NCBI GenBank assembly: GCA_029747585.1
Contig: JAPEVF010000364.1
Span: 1 to 44,598, forward strand
Source: Pleurotus djamor
Taxonomy: Eukaryota; Basidiomycota; Agaricomycetes; Agaricales; Pleurotaceae
Direction: 5' to 3'
DNA: 44,598 nt
Part shown: positions 1-11,367 of the stretch, piece by piece
Layout: every line of letters starts with the position of its first letter
Position numbering within the stretch: position 1 is the stretch's first letter
Notes under the pieces: generated by a model
The model's database searches: none
Told to the model about the DNA's origin: nothing
What the model saw: the letters and a program-made list of their open reading frames with translations, nothing else
Position numbers and translations under genes: made by a program

Positions 1-383
1 TTTTCTGCTAGCTCTTAACTTCTTTACGCTTCCTGTATAACATCTATATAGTTTTATGCAATAAATACTTTTTGCGTTAATATGAAGTGGTATGATTTAT
101 ACACATTTATTATAACTGCTCAANTTTTTTTTGTTTTGTTTATCAACACTTTCAGAGCTTTCCTAGCTTTCCTAGCTTTTCCAGCTTTTTGTGCTTTTGA
201 AGCATTGGCGCTCGCTATGTAAGTATTACAGCGTCTTTTTCTTGCTTTGTCATACCTCTTGTACAAAGCATAACTTTAAGCGCTTTTTCTATTTTAGATA
301 TACAAGATACCTTTCTCCCACAGCTTCTTGATCTTATCTAGCTTCCATCTGCTCCTGGTAAAAATGATGTTTTCCTGATGTAG

Positions 384-565
384 TTGATGCACGTTCGCCT
401 AAGAGGCGTTCACGTCAACGCACCGTGAAGAATGACATGCCGCCGCCAAGCCGACCTGTTACCCGTTCATCCAGCAAAGCGAGCACATCTGCCAAAGGAA
501 AGAAAACTGCGAAGGCGTCGCCAGTGAGACAATCCCGCAGGGGTAAATCCAAGAACAGGGCATGA
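384..565 (+). CDS. 3' exon of a basic, Ser/Lys/Arg-rich protein (partial)
   Basis: An open frame without its own ATG begins after a plausible splice acceptor (GATGTAG) and runs to a TGA. The encoded tail starts DARSPKRRSRQRT, goes through PPPSRPVTRSSSKAST and ends SRRGKSKNRA. It is strongly basic, rich in serine and proline, and has no hydrophobic stretch. This is typical of the disordered tail of a nuclear or chromatin protein. The upstream part lies in the T-rich first 380 bases or outside the window, and I could not resolve it. I infer a partial terminal exon. A chance open frame is possible because no conserved domain is visible. Confidence 0.35.
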
Positions 566-2067
566 GGGACTCCCACTTCTCCGGTTGTTTATCTGTCTGC
601 TATCTCTCTCTGCTCTTTTGTATAATGTCCTACCCACACTTGACCTACATCCATTTATCGCGCATATTTTCAACATATCTCTTGGATCCCATTATGTACC
701 ATTGGAACAATACACTCGATATTCTTCACGAACTGCGCTTGATGCATCTGATCACCAGTCTTGGAGTCAATCCTTTGAATCGGCGGCGCCTTTGTTTCAA
801 CCGGATTCAAGTCCCTGACGGGCCACAGTGTGCATATTAGCCTAGGCTTCGAGAAGGCTCTTCCTCTTACTTTCAGCAACGCCTCGCCGCTTCAAATGCT
901 CTAAAGAGAAATAAGAAGTCTTATGCATTTCAGACCTACGCCAACGCTGAAAGAATTCTCAAATGTTTACGCAGTATGCAATAAAGCCAAGTGGTATTCA
1001 AGTTGGTTACGCGTTACGTCGTTCGTGTCTATTATTTTTCATCGCACTGATTCCAGNTTTTTTTTTCATTTGCAAAGCTTGTATGCAGCTTGAGCAAGTA
1101 AAACATGGTATGACTTCCTATACGTGGCATCCTAGTACTTACATTCGAGTGAATTCCTAGATTCTGATCCTATATGCGTATAGAAAACCTGATCCCCCAA
1201 CGTCCAACGTCCAAAGTTTGTGGTAGTATGGACTGGCCACCGATGCCACTAGACCAAACTTCGCCGAACCTTTCCCTAGGTTCCGGCTCTTCCAAAAGTG
1301 AGTTCATCGCCGAATGTCAATATAGATCCGAAAAGTTTGAACTTCTCAATCCTAGCAGAGACAGAAGACATCGCTTTTCATAAATTTATCAGCAAGCCAG
1401 AAAGACACTAGTTGCGATAACAGCTCAAGGAAACAACGACTCGGAGAGAGCTAGTATCCGTCGAAGCTGTGGGTCCAGCCGAGGCGATGATAAGTAGATG
1501 AAAAGGCTTCAAAGAGTCGCTTGGGTGCCTCGAAGCGAAAGAAGACACTATGAGCGCAGCAAATACTTGTATCGACGGACTGGTAATTCGCTGGCTTTCC
1601 GTCGAGGGCGTGGGCGGAACTGAGAACCTTTGGGACGATGTCAAGACGATGTCCTCTAGCACGGAAGCCGAGTTATTATGAACAGAAGGAGATCTAGACG
1701 GTCGGTCGATGAGGCTCCAGCTCCCTTTCGCTGGAGAGTGGACCGAGTTGCTCTTTTGATAGCGTTCAACCCTCCCGCGACCGACCCCCATGATACACCA
1801 TGTCGGAGATGAGATGTCGACAGAGGCAAAGCGCCAGGAACAGGTCTTAGGCGCCCAACGGACTCGGAGATGGTGTGTTCTCGATCATTTTGCCTCATGT
1901 TCCCCAACGTTGCTTAAATTTGCAGCGGCTGTCTTTACTACCCTTTATAACGACCTCGATTCTTCCTCCCTCGCATTCCCCTCTTTGCTCTGCTTTCCCT
2001 TTCCAGCTTGCGAGGGCCGGAAGCTTTTGTGCCTTGGTTGAACAACAACTTCAAGTTCAAGGACATC
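566..2067. other. interval with no confident gene
   Basis: I see no recognisable gene here. On the minus strand, 1408-1791 holds a 127-codon open frame rich in serine and proline (MGVGRGRVERY to SLSCYRN) that could be a small hypothetical gene diverging from the ferric reductase. It has no domain and overlaps another open frame, so I do not call it. The block from about 1900 to 2040 is pyrimidine-rich, as expected for the promoter of the next gene. A single N at 1057 sits before a run of T. Confidence 0.4.
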
Positions 2068-4296
2068 ATGTCAACCACGAGTTTTTGGAATATATCGGAC
2101 ACATTCGCTGGTTTGGACCCAAACGACTTCCAATCACGACCTGGCTCCGATTTGGCCTATCACACTGTCATATTTATTGTCGCAGTTTTGGCGTTTGCAG
2201 TGCTTGTGAGATTGCCGAGGGCTTTGGCACGGTTGACGAGGGCTTCGGAGTGGAAGAATGGCTACTTTCTGCGGCGCATTCGGCGTCGAGCACTCAAGCC
2301 TACCATTGCCTCTCGGCGGCCGAGTACACGCAGTCACAAATCCCACCGATCAGGCAAGGAACCCAACTCGGACGACTCGCACACCGTGTACGCCCCTGAA
2401 CCTTTGACTTATTATTCGGAGAAGGGGAGCGCACACCAACCATCCTATCCCCCACACGTCGCCGTATGTTTCCCATGGATGCGCCCAGTTGTGGTCTTGC
2501 TACGCTACCGCATTGCCCCAGGCTTCTCCATCGGCCAGGCGCTTTGTTTGGCCATCTACTTCGGAGTCCTTGCTTACTGCACGTTCTACAAGTCGAGTCC
2601 CTTCCGTGACCCAGTACGCGCAGGCTTTGTTGCCATGTCCCAAATCCCCATCGTCTTTGCTCTCGCCACCAAGACCAATCTACTAGGAATCCTCCTGGGT
2701 CTCGGCTACGAGAAGGTTGGTACATGTTTTGCTTCCGTTAGAACTACTTGCACAGCTAACTCGCTTCTAGCTCAACTTCATTCACCGATTCGCGGGCCAG
2801 ATGCTCGTTCTAGCCATCAACGTGCATTCCATTGGCTATTGTGGGTTTCTATTCATAGTTCTACGCCGAATCTTGCCTCATGGACGGAAATAGTTTACAA
2901 ATGGAGTGCCAACGGCACGTTCACTGCGTCTCTACGGCTACCTATGGTAGCATGGGGGCTTGTCGGCCTGGTCTGTGCCGACGCCCTCTACGTCTTCTCA
3001 ACTTCCTTCTGGCGCCAACGGGCATACCAAGTCTTCATAACCACGCACTTCATCGGCTTTGGGCTTCTTTTGCCTGCGGTAAGTCCTTGCCATTCTTCCG
3101 ACTCCACTGAGGTCTGGTGGCTTACCCCTTTCTTGACAGTGCTGGTTCCATAAACCCATAATGATTCCATACGTGATGGCCGCATTGGTGGTTTATGGAT
3201 TAGACCGGCTCTTCCGCGTTCTGAAGACTCGCGTGGTCCAAGCTACGATTCGGCCCATTCCAGAACTCGGAATGACTCGTGTAGAAATTCCTCGTTTGAA
3301 TGCCGGTTGGCGAGCTGGCCAGCATGTCCGTCTGCGTATCCTTTCTACCGGGATGGGATGGCGTGGGTGGGCTGAATCGCATCCGTTCACTATTGCTAGT
3401 TGTGGCGCGAATGTTGGAGTGGGTGGTGCTCAGGAAGGGTTGGTGTTGATGTGTAAGAAGGCGGGGGATTGGTCGAATAATCTGTTCGAACTTGCGAAGA
3501 TTGGTGGCTACTCGGAGCGAGGCCTACAACGAGATGTAATGGTCACTGTTGAAGGACCCTACGGTACGTGTTTTCCGAGGTGCCCACACAGCAGCATCAG
3601 TCAACTCAATTCTATATTGTTTCAAGGCGGACCTGGACACGCCATATTCGCTAGTTACTCCGCTGCAGTTTTCATCGTTGGCGGAAGTGGAATCACATTC
3701 GCCCTATCCACTATCCAGGAGCTCATACAGAACGATTTGGGCGGTGCAAGCCGTGTCAAAGCCATCGAACTCGTCTGGATAGTCCAAGACCCTGGTTCGT
3801 CCCTCCTCCTTCCTTCTCCCTCTCTTCCTTAAACACCCATCTCATTTACGTCCTATCCCCTAAACAGCCTCATTAACCCCCCTCCTTCCCACCTTCAACA
3901 TGATGATCCAACAATCTGATCTCGCGCCTTTCCGAATATCCGTATACTACACCCGTGCACCCAACATAACATTCCACAAAGACCTCTTACACCCATCTTT
4001 GTCACTCTCCCCTGGACGTCCTCGACTTAACAGGGTGTTGGAGGATGTCATTTCCCGGACGGTGGGCTTGGGTGCGGGGAACAAAGACCGGTTGGGGCAT
4101 ACTGGTATGCTGGTGGGTTGTTGCGGTCCGGTGGGGCTTGGTGATGATGTCGCCGAGGCCGTGGCAAGTGTAGAGAAAGTCAGACGGGATCAGGTTGGTG
4201 GCATTGAGATTCACGAAGAGTGAGTGCGGTTTCCTTTCCTTATGAGCGCAGGAGCTAATCGTCATCTTGTGTACCAACAGAGTATTCGGCTGGTGA
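2068..4296 (+). CDS. ferric reductase transmembrane protein (FRE/NOX superfamily)
   Basis: Plasma-membrane flavocytochrome that passes electrons from NADPH through FAD and two haems to ferric (or cupric) chelates outside the cell, feeding high-affinity iron uptake. A model of seven exons (2068-2715, 2771-2840, 2894-3078, 3140-3563, 3627-3794, 3868-4219, 4281-4296) stays in frame and gives about 620 residues. Visible features are several hydrophobic helices; two bis-haem histidine pairs, each spaced His-x13-His (HRFAGQMLVLAINVH and HFIGFGLLLPACWFH); the FAD-binding HPFT motif; an NAD(P)H-binding VGGSGIT loop; and the typical aromatic C-terminus VFGW. The ATG at 2068 is chosen because it opens an extracellular stub followed by the first helix. 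A long basic, Ser-rich loop separates helix 1 from the ferric reductase core, as is common in fungi. All catalytic elements look intact. Whether the substrate is iron or copper cannot be told from sequence. Confidence 0.92.
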
Positions 4297-5440
4297 AACA
4301 GCAGTCCCTCGAGCCTGGGCGACGCCATTGTGTCCAAGCGCTCTTCATTATTCAACTAAATTATGCCCGAACGTTCACGAAGCCTCTTGGTCAATCGACT
4401 TTCAGGCATGTCACGATTTTTTCTTGTTGTAAACGATATCCGTCATCTCCTTTTTGCGTTCTTGTATCCAATACCCTCTGTATGTACACTCTATCTCCTC
4501 TCCTGCTCTTCGGTCAGGTGTCTCGTCCCCATCGTTCCTTTACCACTATCTTTTGTCGCCATGTTGTGTATCGTGCTATCTTGCTATCCTCTCACTCTTT
4601 TTGTGTTACACTCTTTTGTCGTTGTACACCTTTGACCCATGATGCACCTGCTGGAGCTAGATTCGCAGTTGTGACACATCCCGGATTTTCTTGACCCATA
4701 GATTTCGGTCTGACATCTATCCGTACATATTTTCGTTCACCTCCACTGTACGTAGCGCTGTAGGTTCGCTGCTGTCGATTTGTAGACGTATGTAGTTCTT
4801 CCAGACGCAAGTTCGTCGAATACACCTCAAGTGTCAAATAACTTGCAGCGCATAGTCAGAGATTCCCCCAACAGATAACCTATATCCCACGGAGAGCGCG
4901 GTATGCATCCCCAACACGGCACACCGACCCCAAGGTTGATGGTACCTCGCACCGTGGGTGAGCATCTTGACCTCGGTCCTGTAGTCACCAGGTCTTGGAG
5001 CGATAAGATGCTGGGCGCTGGCATGCGATTGGGTAAGGTCATAAATACATCGCTGTGAACGGAATGTTGAATGTGGTTCGTTATTCGCAAAACGGGGTTT
5101 AGAAGGGTATAAGAGTATCATATTGAAGGGTTCGGAGTGTATAACTTAATAAATCCTGAGAGTACGTGTAGTTCAAATGGAGGTCGTATGTGGAATCAAC
5201 GGAGAGGCAGGCGAGAAAAATCCAGCGAAGGGGGCGTCAACGAAGTTGATCAAAAAACAAAGAATGGGGTTCGGTACAAATTTGCGCAGCCCGAACGCTT
5301 AACGAGATCACTGCAGATCGAAAACCTGTCTACATTGACAGGGTTCAGCGTTACCCATGCGCAGAAGAACCCACATTACTTACGGCAGCCCATCCATAAC
5401 GTCCCTGATGCCTTCCAAAAGTCATCATCAACAGCATTGT
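4297..5440. other. intergenic interval, no gene seen
   Basis: The first part (about 4300-4690) is T/C-rich, with open frames in several phases that look like low-complexity leucine/serine translation and not a gene. It probably contains the 3' UTR of the ferric reductase gene. From 4690 to 5440 I see no conserved motif on either strand. The next gene runs toward this interval from the right, so this is a convergent 3'-3' spacer. Confidence 0.5.
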
Positions 5441-5881
5441 TCAGAGCTCTGCGTGCTTAAATTTGCCAACACCAAGGCCCAACCATTGCCAAAGAAGATA
5501 TTCATCGCCTTCTTGTCCGATAAGGTAGTACACGGCGCGACGTCGCATAATGGAGAGATGGGTCGGGAAATATTTGACAGCGCCAGTGAGGAACAGGGCC
5601 GCGAATACGAACATGATCATGACTGAAAGGAAGAAGCAAAAACAGGTCAGCATATTTGACGAAGCTAAAGGCAAAGGGTTGGAGGACGTACAGAGCATTA
5701 TCTTCTCCCAAGGTTCCAACATGGAAAAAGCAAACGTCGCCTCAAACCACACCCGACGCTTCCAAAAGAACTGCTGGATTTTCGACTTAGGCCGTTCGTA
5801 GATGCTCAAGTCTGGTTTGGGAGCAGGGAAATGGCGGTCATTGGGCACTTGGAGACCGTTGATGATGGTGAAGGAGGCCAT
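5441..5881 (-). CDS. small subunit of serine palmitoyltransferase-like protein
   Basis: Small ER-membrane activator of serine palmitoyltransferase, the first committed enzyme of sphingolipid synthesis (serine plus palmitoyl-CoA). Two exons on the minus strand (5881-5692 and 5622-5441, intron 69 nt) join in frame and give 123 residues. The diagnostic segment is FEATFAFSMLEPWEKIML, which matches the family's aromatic-rich YMLEPWE signature at the membrane entry. A long hydrophobic helix follows (MIMFVFAALFLTGAV), then a short basic C-terminal tail. The ATG at 5881 (MASFTIING) is preferred over one further upstream because the extra residues are Ser/Thr/Pro filler. The length suits fungal members, which have a longer N-terminus than yeast Tsc3 or the animal ssSPT proteins. 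It is a core metabolic gene and helps mark the left side of the window as an ordinary chromosomal region. Confidence 0.8.
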   Translation of the reverse strand: MASFTIINGLQVPNDRHFPAPKPDLSIYERPKSKIQQFFWKRRVWFEATFAFSMLEPWEKIMLCTSSNPLPLASSNMLTCFCFFLSVMIMFVFAALFLTGAVKYFPTHLSIMRRRAVYYLIGQEGDEYLLWQWLGLGVGKFKHAEL

Positions 5882-6574
5882 TTGTGCGTTTGACGTGGAG
5901 GAGGTGGGAGGGAAGAGAGGGGTGGACTTCAAATCTGCACACTTTTTATTACTCGCGATTTATTTTCGCTGAAAAATTAGAATGCCGTGAAATTGGCTTA
6001 GGCGCCCAGAGTTTGTTATACTGAGTACGTAAAATGCTGCGCTGTGACCCGGACTCCCCACCGGCTTGTCCAGAGAAATGTCGATGTATCAGTTGAAGGA
6101 GAATCGCCGACGTTGCTCAGACCAATGGGTGCTGTCGAACGATGGTCAGAACTGTGGACGGTCTATAGGCTTCAGGGGAAGCTTCAGGGGCTCCCTCTCC
6201 GAAGAGGCCGACACTGTTATTGCGAAACCGACCGAAATGCGAACGCGCGACTTGTTTTTCCTTGGTTCAGCGGGATAAGCTACTACATTCAGAAAGTTAA
6301 GGGACTCTACTTCAATGACCAGGATCCCGGAGAAGGTGATCATACTACCAACATACTCTCGCGTTGGATGGACTCTTGTACTGGCTTCCACCATTCTTCA
6401 AACATTACCCTATCGCGAATGAGCGTATGTACAGGAGACATGACATTCCGACAGAACCGATAGCCATATGTGTAGGGGGTTTGATATACAGCCTCCCAAT
6501 GGCCTATGTCAACCGCCGAAAGCGAACTGTGAAATTCGTATACTGGTTCTAATTCCACGAATTCCTTCTTCGAA

Positions 6575-7518
6575 TCAAAGACGCGCTTGAAGTAGTGGAT
6601 GTATTTGAGATCTTTCGATGAGATCTTCATGAGATCCCGGACACAAATCTGGAAAGGGCGTGTTGAGTGTTTGAACCTTAGAGTTTGAGGTGAGCCATTC
6701 TAGAAGCCCACCTCTTTATTGCCAACCCCAGAAGAAGAAGAAAGATGGAGGAATTGAAGTGACATGAGAAATGGCCCAATTATAGAGATCGTTTCTGGCG
6801 GGTTATAGATGGACACTTTCAGGGAAACCAGACTGGCAAAAACTCTTCCTGGATCACGTATCAATGACGGCTCGAATTCGAGGGCGAGCAAATGTTTTAA
6901 TGGTGCGAGCGCGTCCCAGCGATGTGTGGACGTCCCTTCAAAGGTATCCAACGTCTCCAAAGAGGTTGGCCATGAGATATTCCTGTCGCGTATATCATCG
7001 CCACATATGAGAAAAGACAGAGAATTGCGCTGCCTGTGTAGGAAAGAAGCCACGGAGAGACATCTTGATGGTATAGAAGGTAGAGAAAGGTGTGTGAGAG
7101 CGACGGAAGGGCGGATGGACAGGATGATCTCAGAAAGGGCCTTCGCACTGCAGATGGAGAGATGCAGACGTTTTAGACAGCTGAGCCGGTTTATGATCGT
7201 ACGGAGGGGAGTTAGAATAAGTTCCGAGTAGTCTTCTTGGACGAAGGTGGTGGTATGTTGGGCAACCTCCCCGTTGACTTCCAAGGCGAAGACCAGAGAT
7301 TGGAGGCGTTCTGAGGGGACGTATGTCCAGGTCTGATTGCAGGTCATCAATGGTATGCTTTCGCTGTCGATGTCGGCATGATGAGACACGATATAGGGAT
7401 TAGGAATGAGGATAGATTCGTATATCATGGGAATGGCAATGTCGTGCAGGGCATGGGAAACGGTGAGAACGGGATGGAGAGCGTTTCGACGTGGTATCCC
7501 GAGCTCAAGGAGAACCAT
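6575..7518 (-). CDS. F-box-like, leucine-rich protein with a C-terminal frame break
   Basis: The N-terminus fits an F-box of the basidiomycete type. The open frame continues upstream of the first ATG (7518) as IPAELWRMVLLEL, so the true start is probably in an upstream exon. The rest is rich in leucine with short repeated strands (LKRLHLSI, LTHLSLPSI, SLETLDTF, LKHLLALEF, LVSLKVSI, LQFLHLSS), as in substrate-recruiting subunits of SCF ubiquitin ligases. The frame stops at 6700, but the adjacent frame continues directly with LLEWLTSNSKVQTLN and ends at 6575. One extra G in the run at about 6705-6708 would join the two. This is either a homopolymer error or a real one-base deletion. Substrate and partner cannot be inferred. 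Such F-box genes are numerous and variable in agarics. Confidence 0.55.
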
Positions 7519-8514
7519 TCTCCATAGCTCTGCAGGTATATATCCTACGTCTGAGGTCAGTTTTGCCTATGTCTGATTTTGTGCCACAGACCTTGCGACA
7601 TTCCTGATACTATAAGTAGAAGGTTTTACGGGTTCGAAAATTTGGCAGCAAGGTGAACTTTCTCCTATCGACGCTACTCCTATTCCCCTGTTAGCCGTGT
7701 TTTCGATCTGTGAATACATCATCGACAACCATCTCAGGCGCTATAGTTTCTACCCCTCCTTTCAATGTATCCTCATCGACTAAACCTATGATATCCGCAT
7801 CGACCGTGAAAATGATTCCTTTACATCGATTTTAAGCAAATTTGGGTCAGATTCACTATCTGATTTTTCGTGCACGCGTTTAACCTATAAACAACTTCGG
7901 AAGTGTAAATTCAGGTAGGTATTCGATACATCCTTGAATTCTACGGGCTATTTAGATACCAATGCTACTGTGGATTGTGAAAACGATTTTTTAAAATCGT
8001 CCGCCAAAATTTGAGCGCTTAAGTCGCGTGGACGTCTGCCACGTGCTCTGTATCTCGCGAATTGCCGAACCCCAACATAGAAACCGAACGCTCCGTTTGG
8101 CGCCGTAGTTTCGCTTCTTTTTGTCGTACCATACTGACTCTTACTGTACCCCGACCATATGACATTTCTGTATGAGATATTTATACAAAAATGAGAAATG
8201 ATAAAGATATAGCTGCTCTATATAGTCCTAGCAAGTCACCATTGTGCGACAACAACAGCATCAACAATATCCACAACGCCAGTGATGAAGACACAAGCTG
8301 TTGAGTCCGATTCCATTCACAAGTTCATACCTTTACGTGATGTCATTGACTCTGTTTATCGACTCTAGACCTCTACTTTTGCATGAATATTGTCCAACGA
8401 ACAACGCTTCACCGCGTGCGTTTCGCTATTTGCCGAACCCTAATATAGAATGACCGGAATGTTGTGTTACCCCTCGATTTGCTTCCCTCCCTCCGTCTTA
8501 GTTGGTACATAGAA
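7519..8514. other. intergenic interval with a repeated promoter-like block
   Basis: There is no gene. Two segments resemble each other: about 8025-8150 and about 8395-8515. Both carry GCCGAACCC followed by an A-rich CATAGAA or TATAGAA stretch and CCG. The second lies directly before the start of the Spt5-like gene. The first may be the relic of a duplicated promoter or gene start. The rest is AT-rich without visible structure. Confidence 0.4.
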
Positions 8515-11269
8515 ATGACGACCACTATGCAATCAAAACTTATCGACCTCCAGAAATACAAGTCTGTAAGTGGAGCCACTTCTTGATTGAGTGGTTTCGA
8601 AGTCAATTGTGCTCCAAAAGGTTTGCCGATTCCTCGACATTGAAGCTCAAGATGATGAGTCTGAATTCGAGGATGCGGAAGACGATACCGTAGTCGACGG
8701 TAAATACATCAGCTTTATTTTGGGCTACCATCTCATCCTCGTCAACTAGGTTTCCTTGATGATTCGGTTGGGTCGGGGCCAGGCGGAATGCGCGTTCACA
8801 GGGTTTGACGATGCTATGCAACAGTCCAATGCAGACATCGACATTGCCGAGCAAATCGTATCAAGACATCGTACTTCGAGATACAATGAAGATGCTGTAT
8901 TCGACTCTGATGTCGAAGAAAGCGTATGGAAGGAAAAGATTCGTTTTTTGCCTTGTATCACAGATCCGTCATTATGGCAAGTTGTAACTAAGGTATGTTT
9001 CTGAGCTATATGTATTTCAACTCAATCTTCATACCTCTTCGTAGCGAGGCATGGAAGCGATGACAGTCTTTCTTATCTATGATCGAGTGGTGAAAAGAGG
9101 AATCCCAATCATCAGCGCGTTCCAAAGGGACCATATCCCGGGAGTTGTCTACGTTGAGGGCAACTATTTAGACTGTGTCCACGCAGTAGAAGGGATTAGC
9201 ACGGTTTATTTGCGGCGTCACCACTCAAACGCTCTCATACAGTTAGTCAGTGCTGGGGATAGACTGGGATTGCTTCATGTGTCAAAATCTCACCCCGTCG
9301 AGGTATCGAGCTTGGTTCGTATTCGCAACCGAAGCGTTAATCGAAACGATCTTGGATATGTGAACTCTGTTGCGCCTGGTATTGCCGAGGTATATTCTCT
9401 CTGTCGCAGGCGCAGGACTCCTACACAACCGCCAGGTCTTCAATGCCATTCGCCGTACCGGAAAGATGAAGATTATTATGGACCATTGGAAATGGTCACA
9501 GATAAGGAGACTATCCATGGCCTTCGAATCCATCATATCCCGCTCCATCAGTTGCAGACAGCCACTGTCAATCCTACAACTTTTGAACTGTCTCGGTTCG
9601 AAGAATCACCGTTGTTTCAACCGTTGAAGCTGGCCGACCATGGCTTGTCTCTGGACTCTGTGGAGGAACGATTCACGCGATCAATTCTTCGACATCGGAA
9701 ATATGCATTGTCTCTTTCTGAAGGAGAAAGAGTTCTCGTGGTATCGGGAATTTTTACTGGGATATGCGGGACGATCCAAGATATATCGAGCCGATACGCA
9801 TCGATTCTAACACGTCAATCTGGTGACTTAGCACCTTTCGAGGTTCCAACGAGCCAGCTTCTGGCATCAACAGCGCTTTCCATCGGCACCCACATTACAA
9901 TTGCAAATGGCCCTTATCAAGGTCTTTGTGGATTCATCCAAACATTCACGGACAACTTGCATGTTGTCATTGATCCCTCGACCAGTCTCACCCAGACTTT
10001 CGATGTACCAGTCTGGGAGCTGGCTCGCGATTTTCAAGTCGGCGACTTTGTTCTGGTTGTATATGGCATGCATATGGATACTTCAGGTTACATTGTGAAG
10101 AATGATGTTTGGTGGTTGGAATTATATTTGCCTGATAGTCGCAGCATTGTAGGTGGCTATGCCAATATTCGCTTGATACGACACTCACATATTGTAGATA
10201 TCTGTTAGCTGTGAAATGGTGAAGGTCAGCGAGCCTGATATTCCCTTCACCACACATATTCCGAAGACGGTGAGGGAAATGGTTTCTCAACCAGATCTCT
10301 TTCGAGGTCTTGAAGTCCTTATCGTTGGAAAACATGAATGGAAGGGCCGAACCGGCTATATTGTTGGCCAGTCATGCGAGAAGATCGACAGATCAGGCAA
10401 TGATGTCGAAGGAAATCTACGAATTCTTCTCTACGTTAATGAAGGCATTAGTATCACTCACTATACAACCGCAATTAGCTGTGATAACTTGTTGGAGAAG
10501 AAGTGAGTCCCAGTGATTCTCCACTATTTTGAATGATTTGTATTGATATACCCTTTGACAGTTCATTGTTGCCTATCCTAAATGCGGTGAGACTACCTCG
10601 ACATATTCTATGTCCGGCTCCCGTCAAAGTGATCGAGCGGCCGGCTACACCGGAGAGGGACAACGAATATGATCTAGCTGGTCATTCAGTTTGGGATCCA
10701 ACAGTTGTTGGGTCTGACTCGTGTATAATCGACCAAGATCGTACGTGCGCCATATGGTCTTGGGGAATGTACACCCAGTTGACGTTTTGATCAATTCAGC
10801 TCATTGGTTGACAAAAGTTAACCTAGGTCATAAGGTTGTCGTTCGCATTCAAGGAACCGTTCAGATTATTCGTGACGGTAGACTCTTGAGAAAGGCGTTT
10901 CAACGCGGCTTATATGAGCATCAATGGGGATCTGTTATCGTCACGCATCATTTGAACAATCCAATGAATTCGGTCATGGTTCGTGTTCGCGATCAAACCA
11001 ATCTTTCGTTTCGTATCAAGTACCTTTGGCCTTTGCAAGATCCTTCCAAGTTCTCTGTCTCGGCACGCGTCGTCGTCATCGGCCCTGATTTATCTGGCGA
11101 TACTATGTTCATTGGTCAATATGGGTATATTACCCATTGTTTCTATCAGCAATCACTGTCTAATACTGACAAGTTGGTCTTCATTCGAGGCGACATCTTC
11201 AGATATTATAACATTCAGTCTCTTTGTTACTCAGGAGATGTTGTCGAATTTGATGGGCAGGTCTATTGA
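8515..11269 (+). CDS. Spt5-like protein (acidic N-terminus, NGN domain, multiple KOW modules), frame-damaged
   Basis: Spt5 binds RNA polymerase II with Spt4 and controls elongation. Exon 1 (8515-8565) and exon 2 (8621-8699) encode the Spt5-type acidic start RFLDIEAQDDESEFEDAED, followed by FLDD. Downstream, 9045-9300 fits an NGN domain (AFQRDHIPGVVYVEG, then VHAVEGISTVYLR). KOW-like modules follow: GDRLGLLHVSKSHP, GERVLVVSGIFTGICGTI, GTHITIANGPYQGLCGFI, GDFVLVVYGMHMDTSGYI and GLEVLIVGKHEWKGRTGYI. Later exons (10562-10739, 10800-11269) join in phase. The frame is broken near 8775 (one extra base) and at 10206-10213 (stop TAG, then a new frame), so this copy may be a pseudogene or contain assembly errors. 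It is unlikely to be the housekeeping Spt5 because its neighbours are mobile or expanded families and its KOW repeats are divergent. Confidence 0.7.
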
Positions 11270-11367
11270 GATTTTATATTCATTTAATCTGTATATATAA
11301 ATACGAGTACGATTTATCCACAATTGAAAAGTTCCTAACAGGTCTAAGATGCGTTCTTGTTATTTAT

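Noticed and set aside
1408..1791. 127-codon minus-strand open frame
   Set aside because: Serine/proline-rich without a domain, overlapped by another open frame in a different phase. I saw no intron or promoter support.
4224..4694. Long plus-strand open frames after the ferric reductase
   Set aside because: T/C-rich low-complexity translation open in three frames at once. More likely the 3' UTR.
6146..6630. Open frames on both strands downstream of the F-box gene
   Set aside because: The minus-strand frame (KISSKDLKYIHYF) is in phase with the stop of the F-box frame, but the competing frame gives a better leucine-rich continuation that ends at 6575. I could not support a separate gene.
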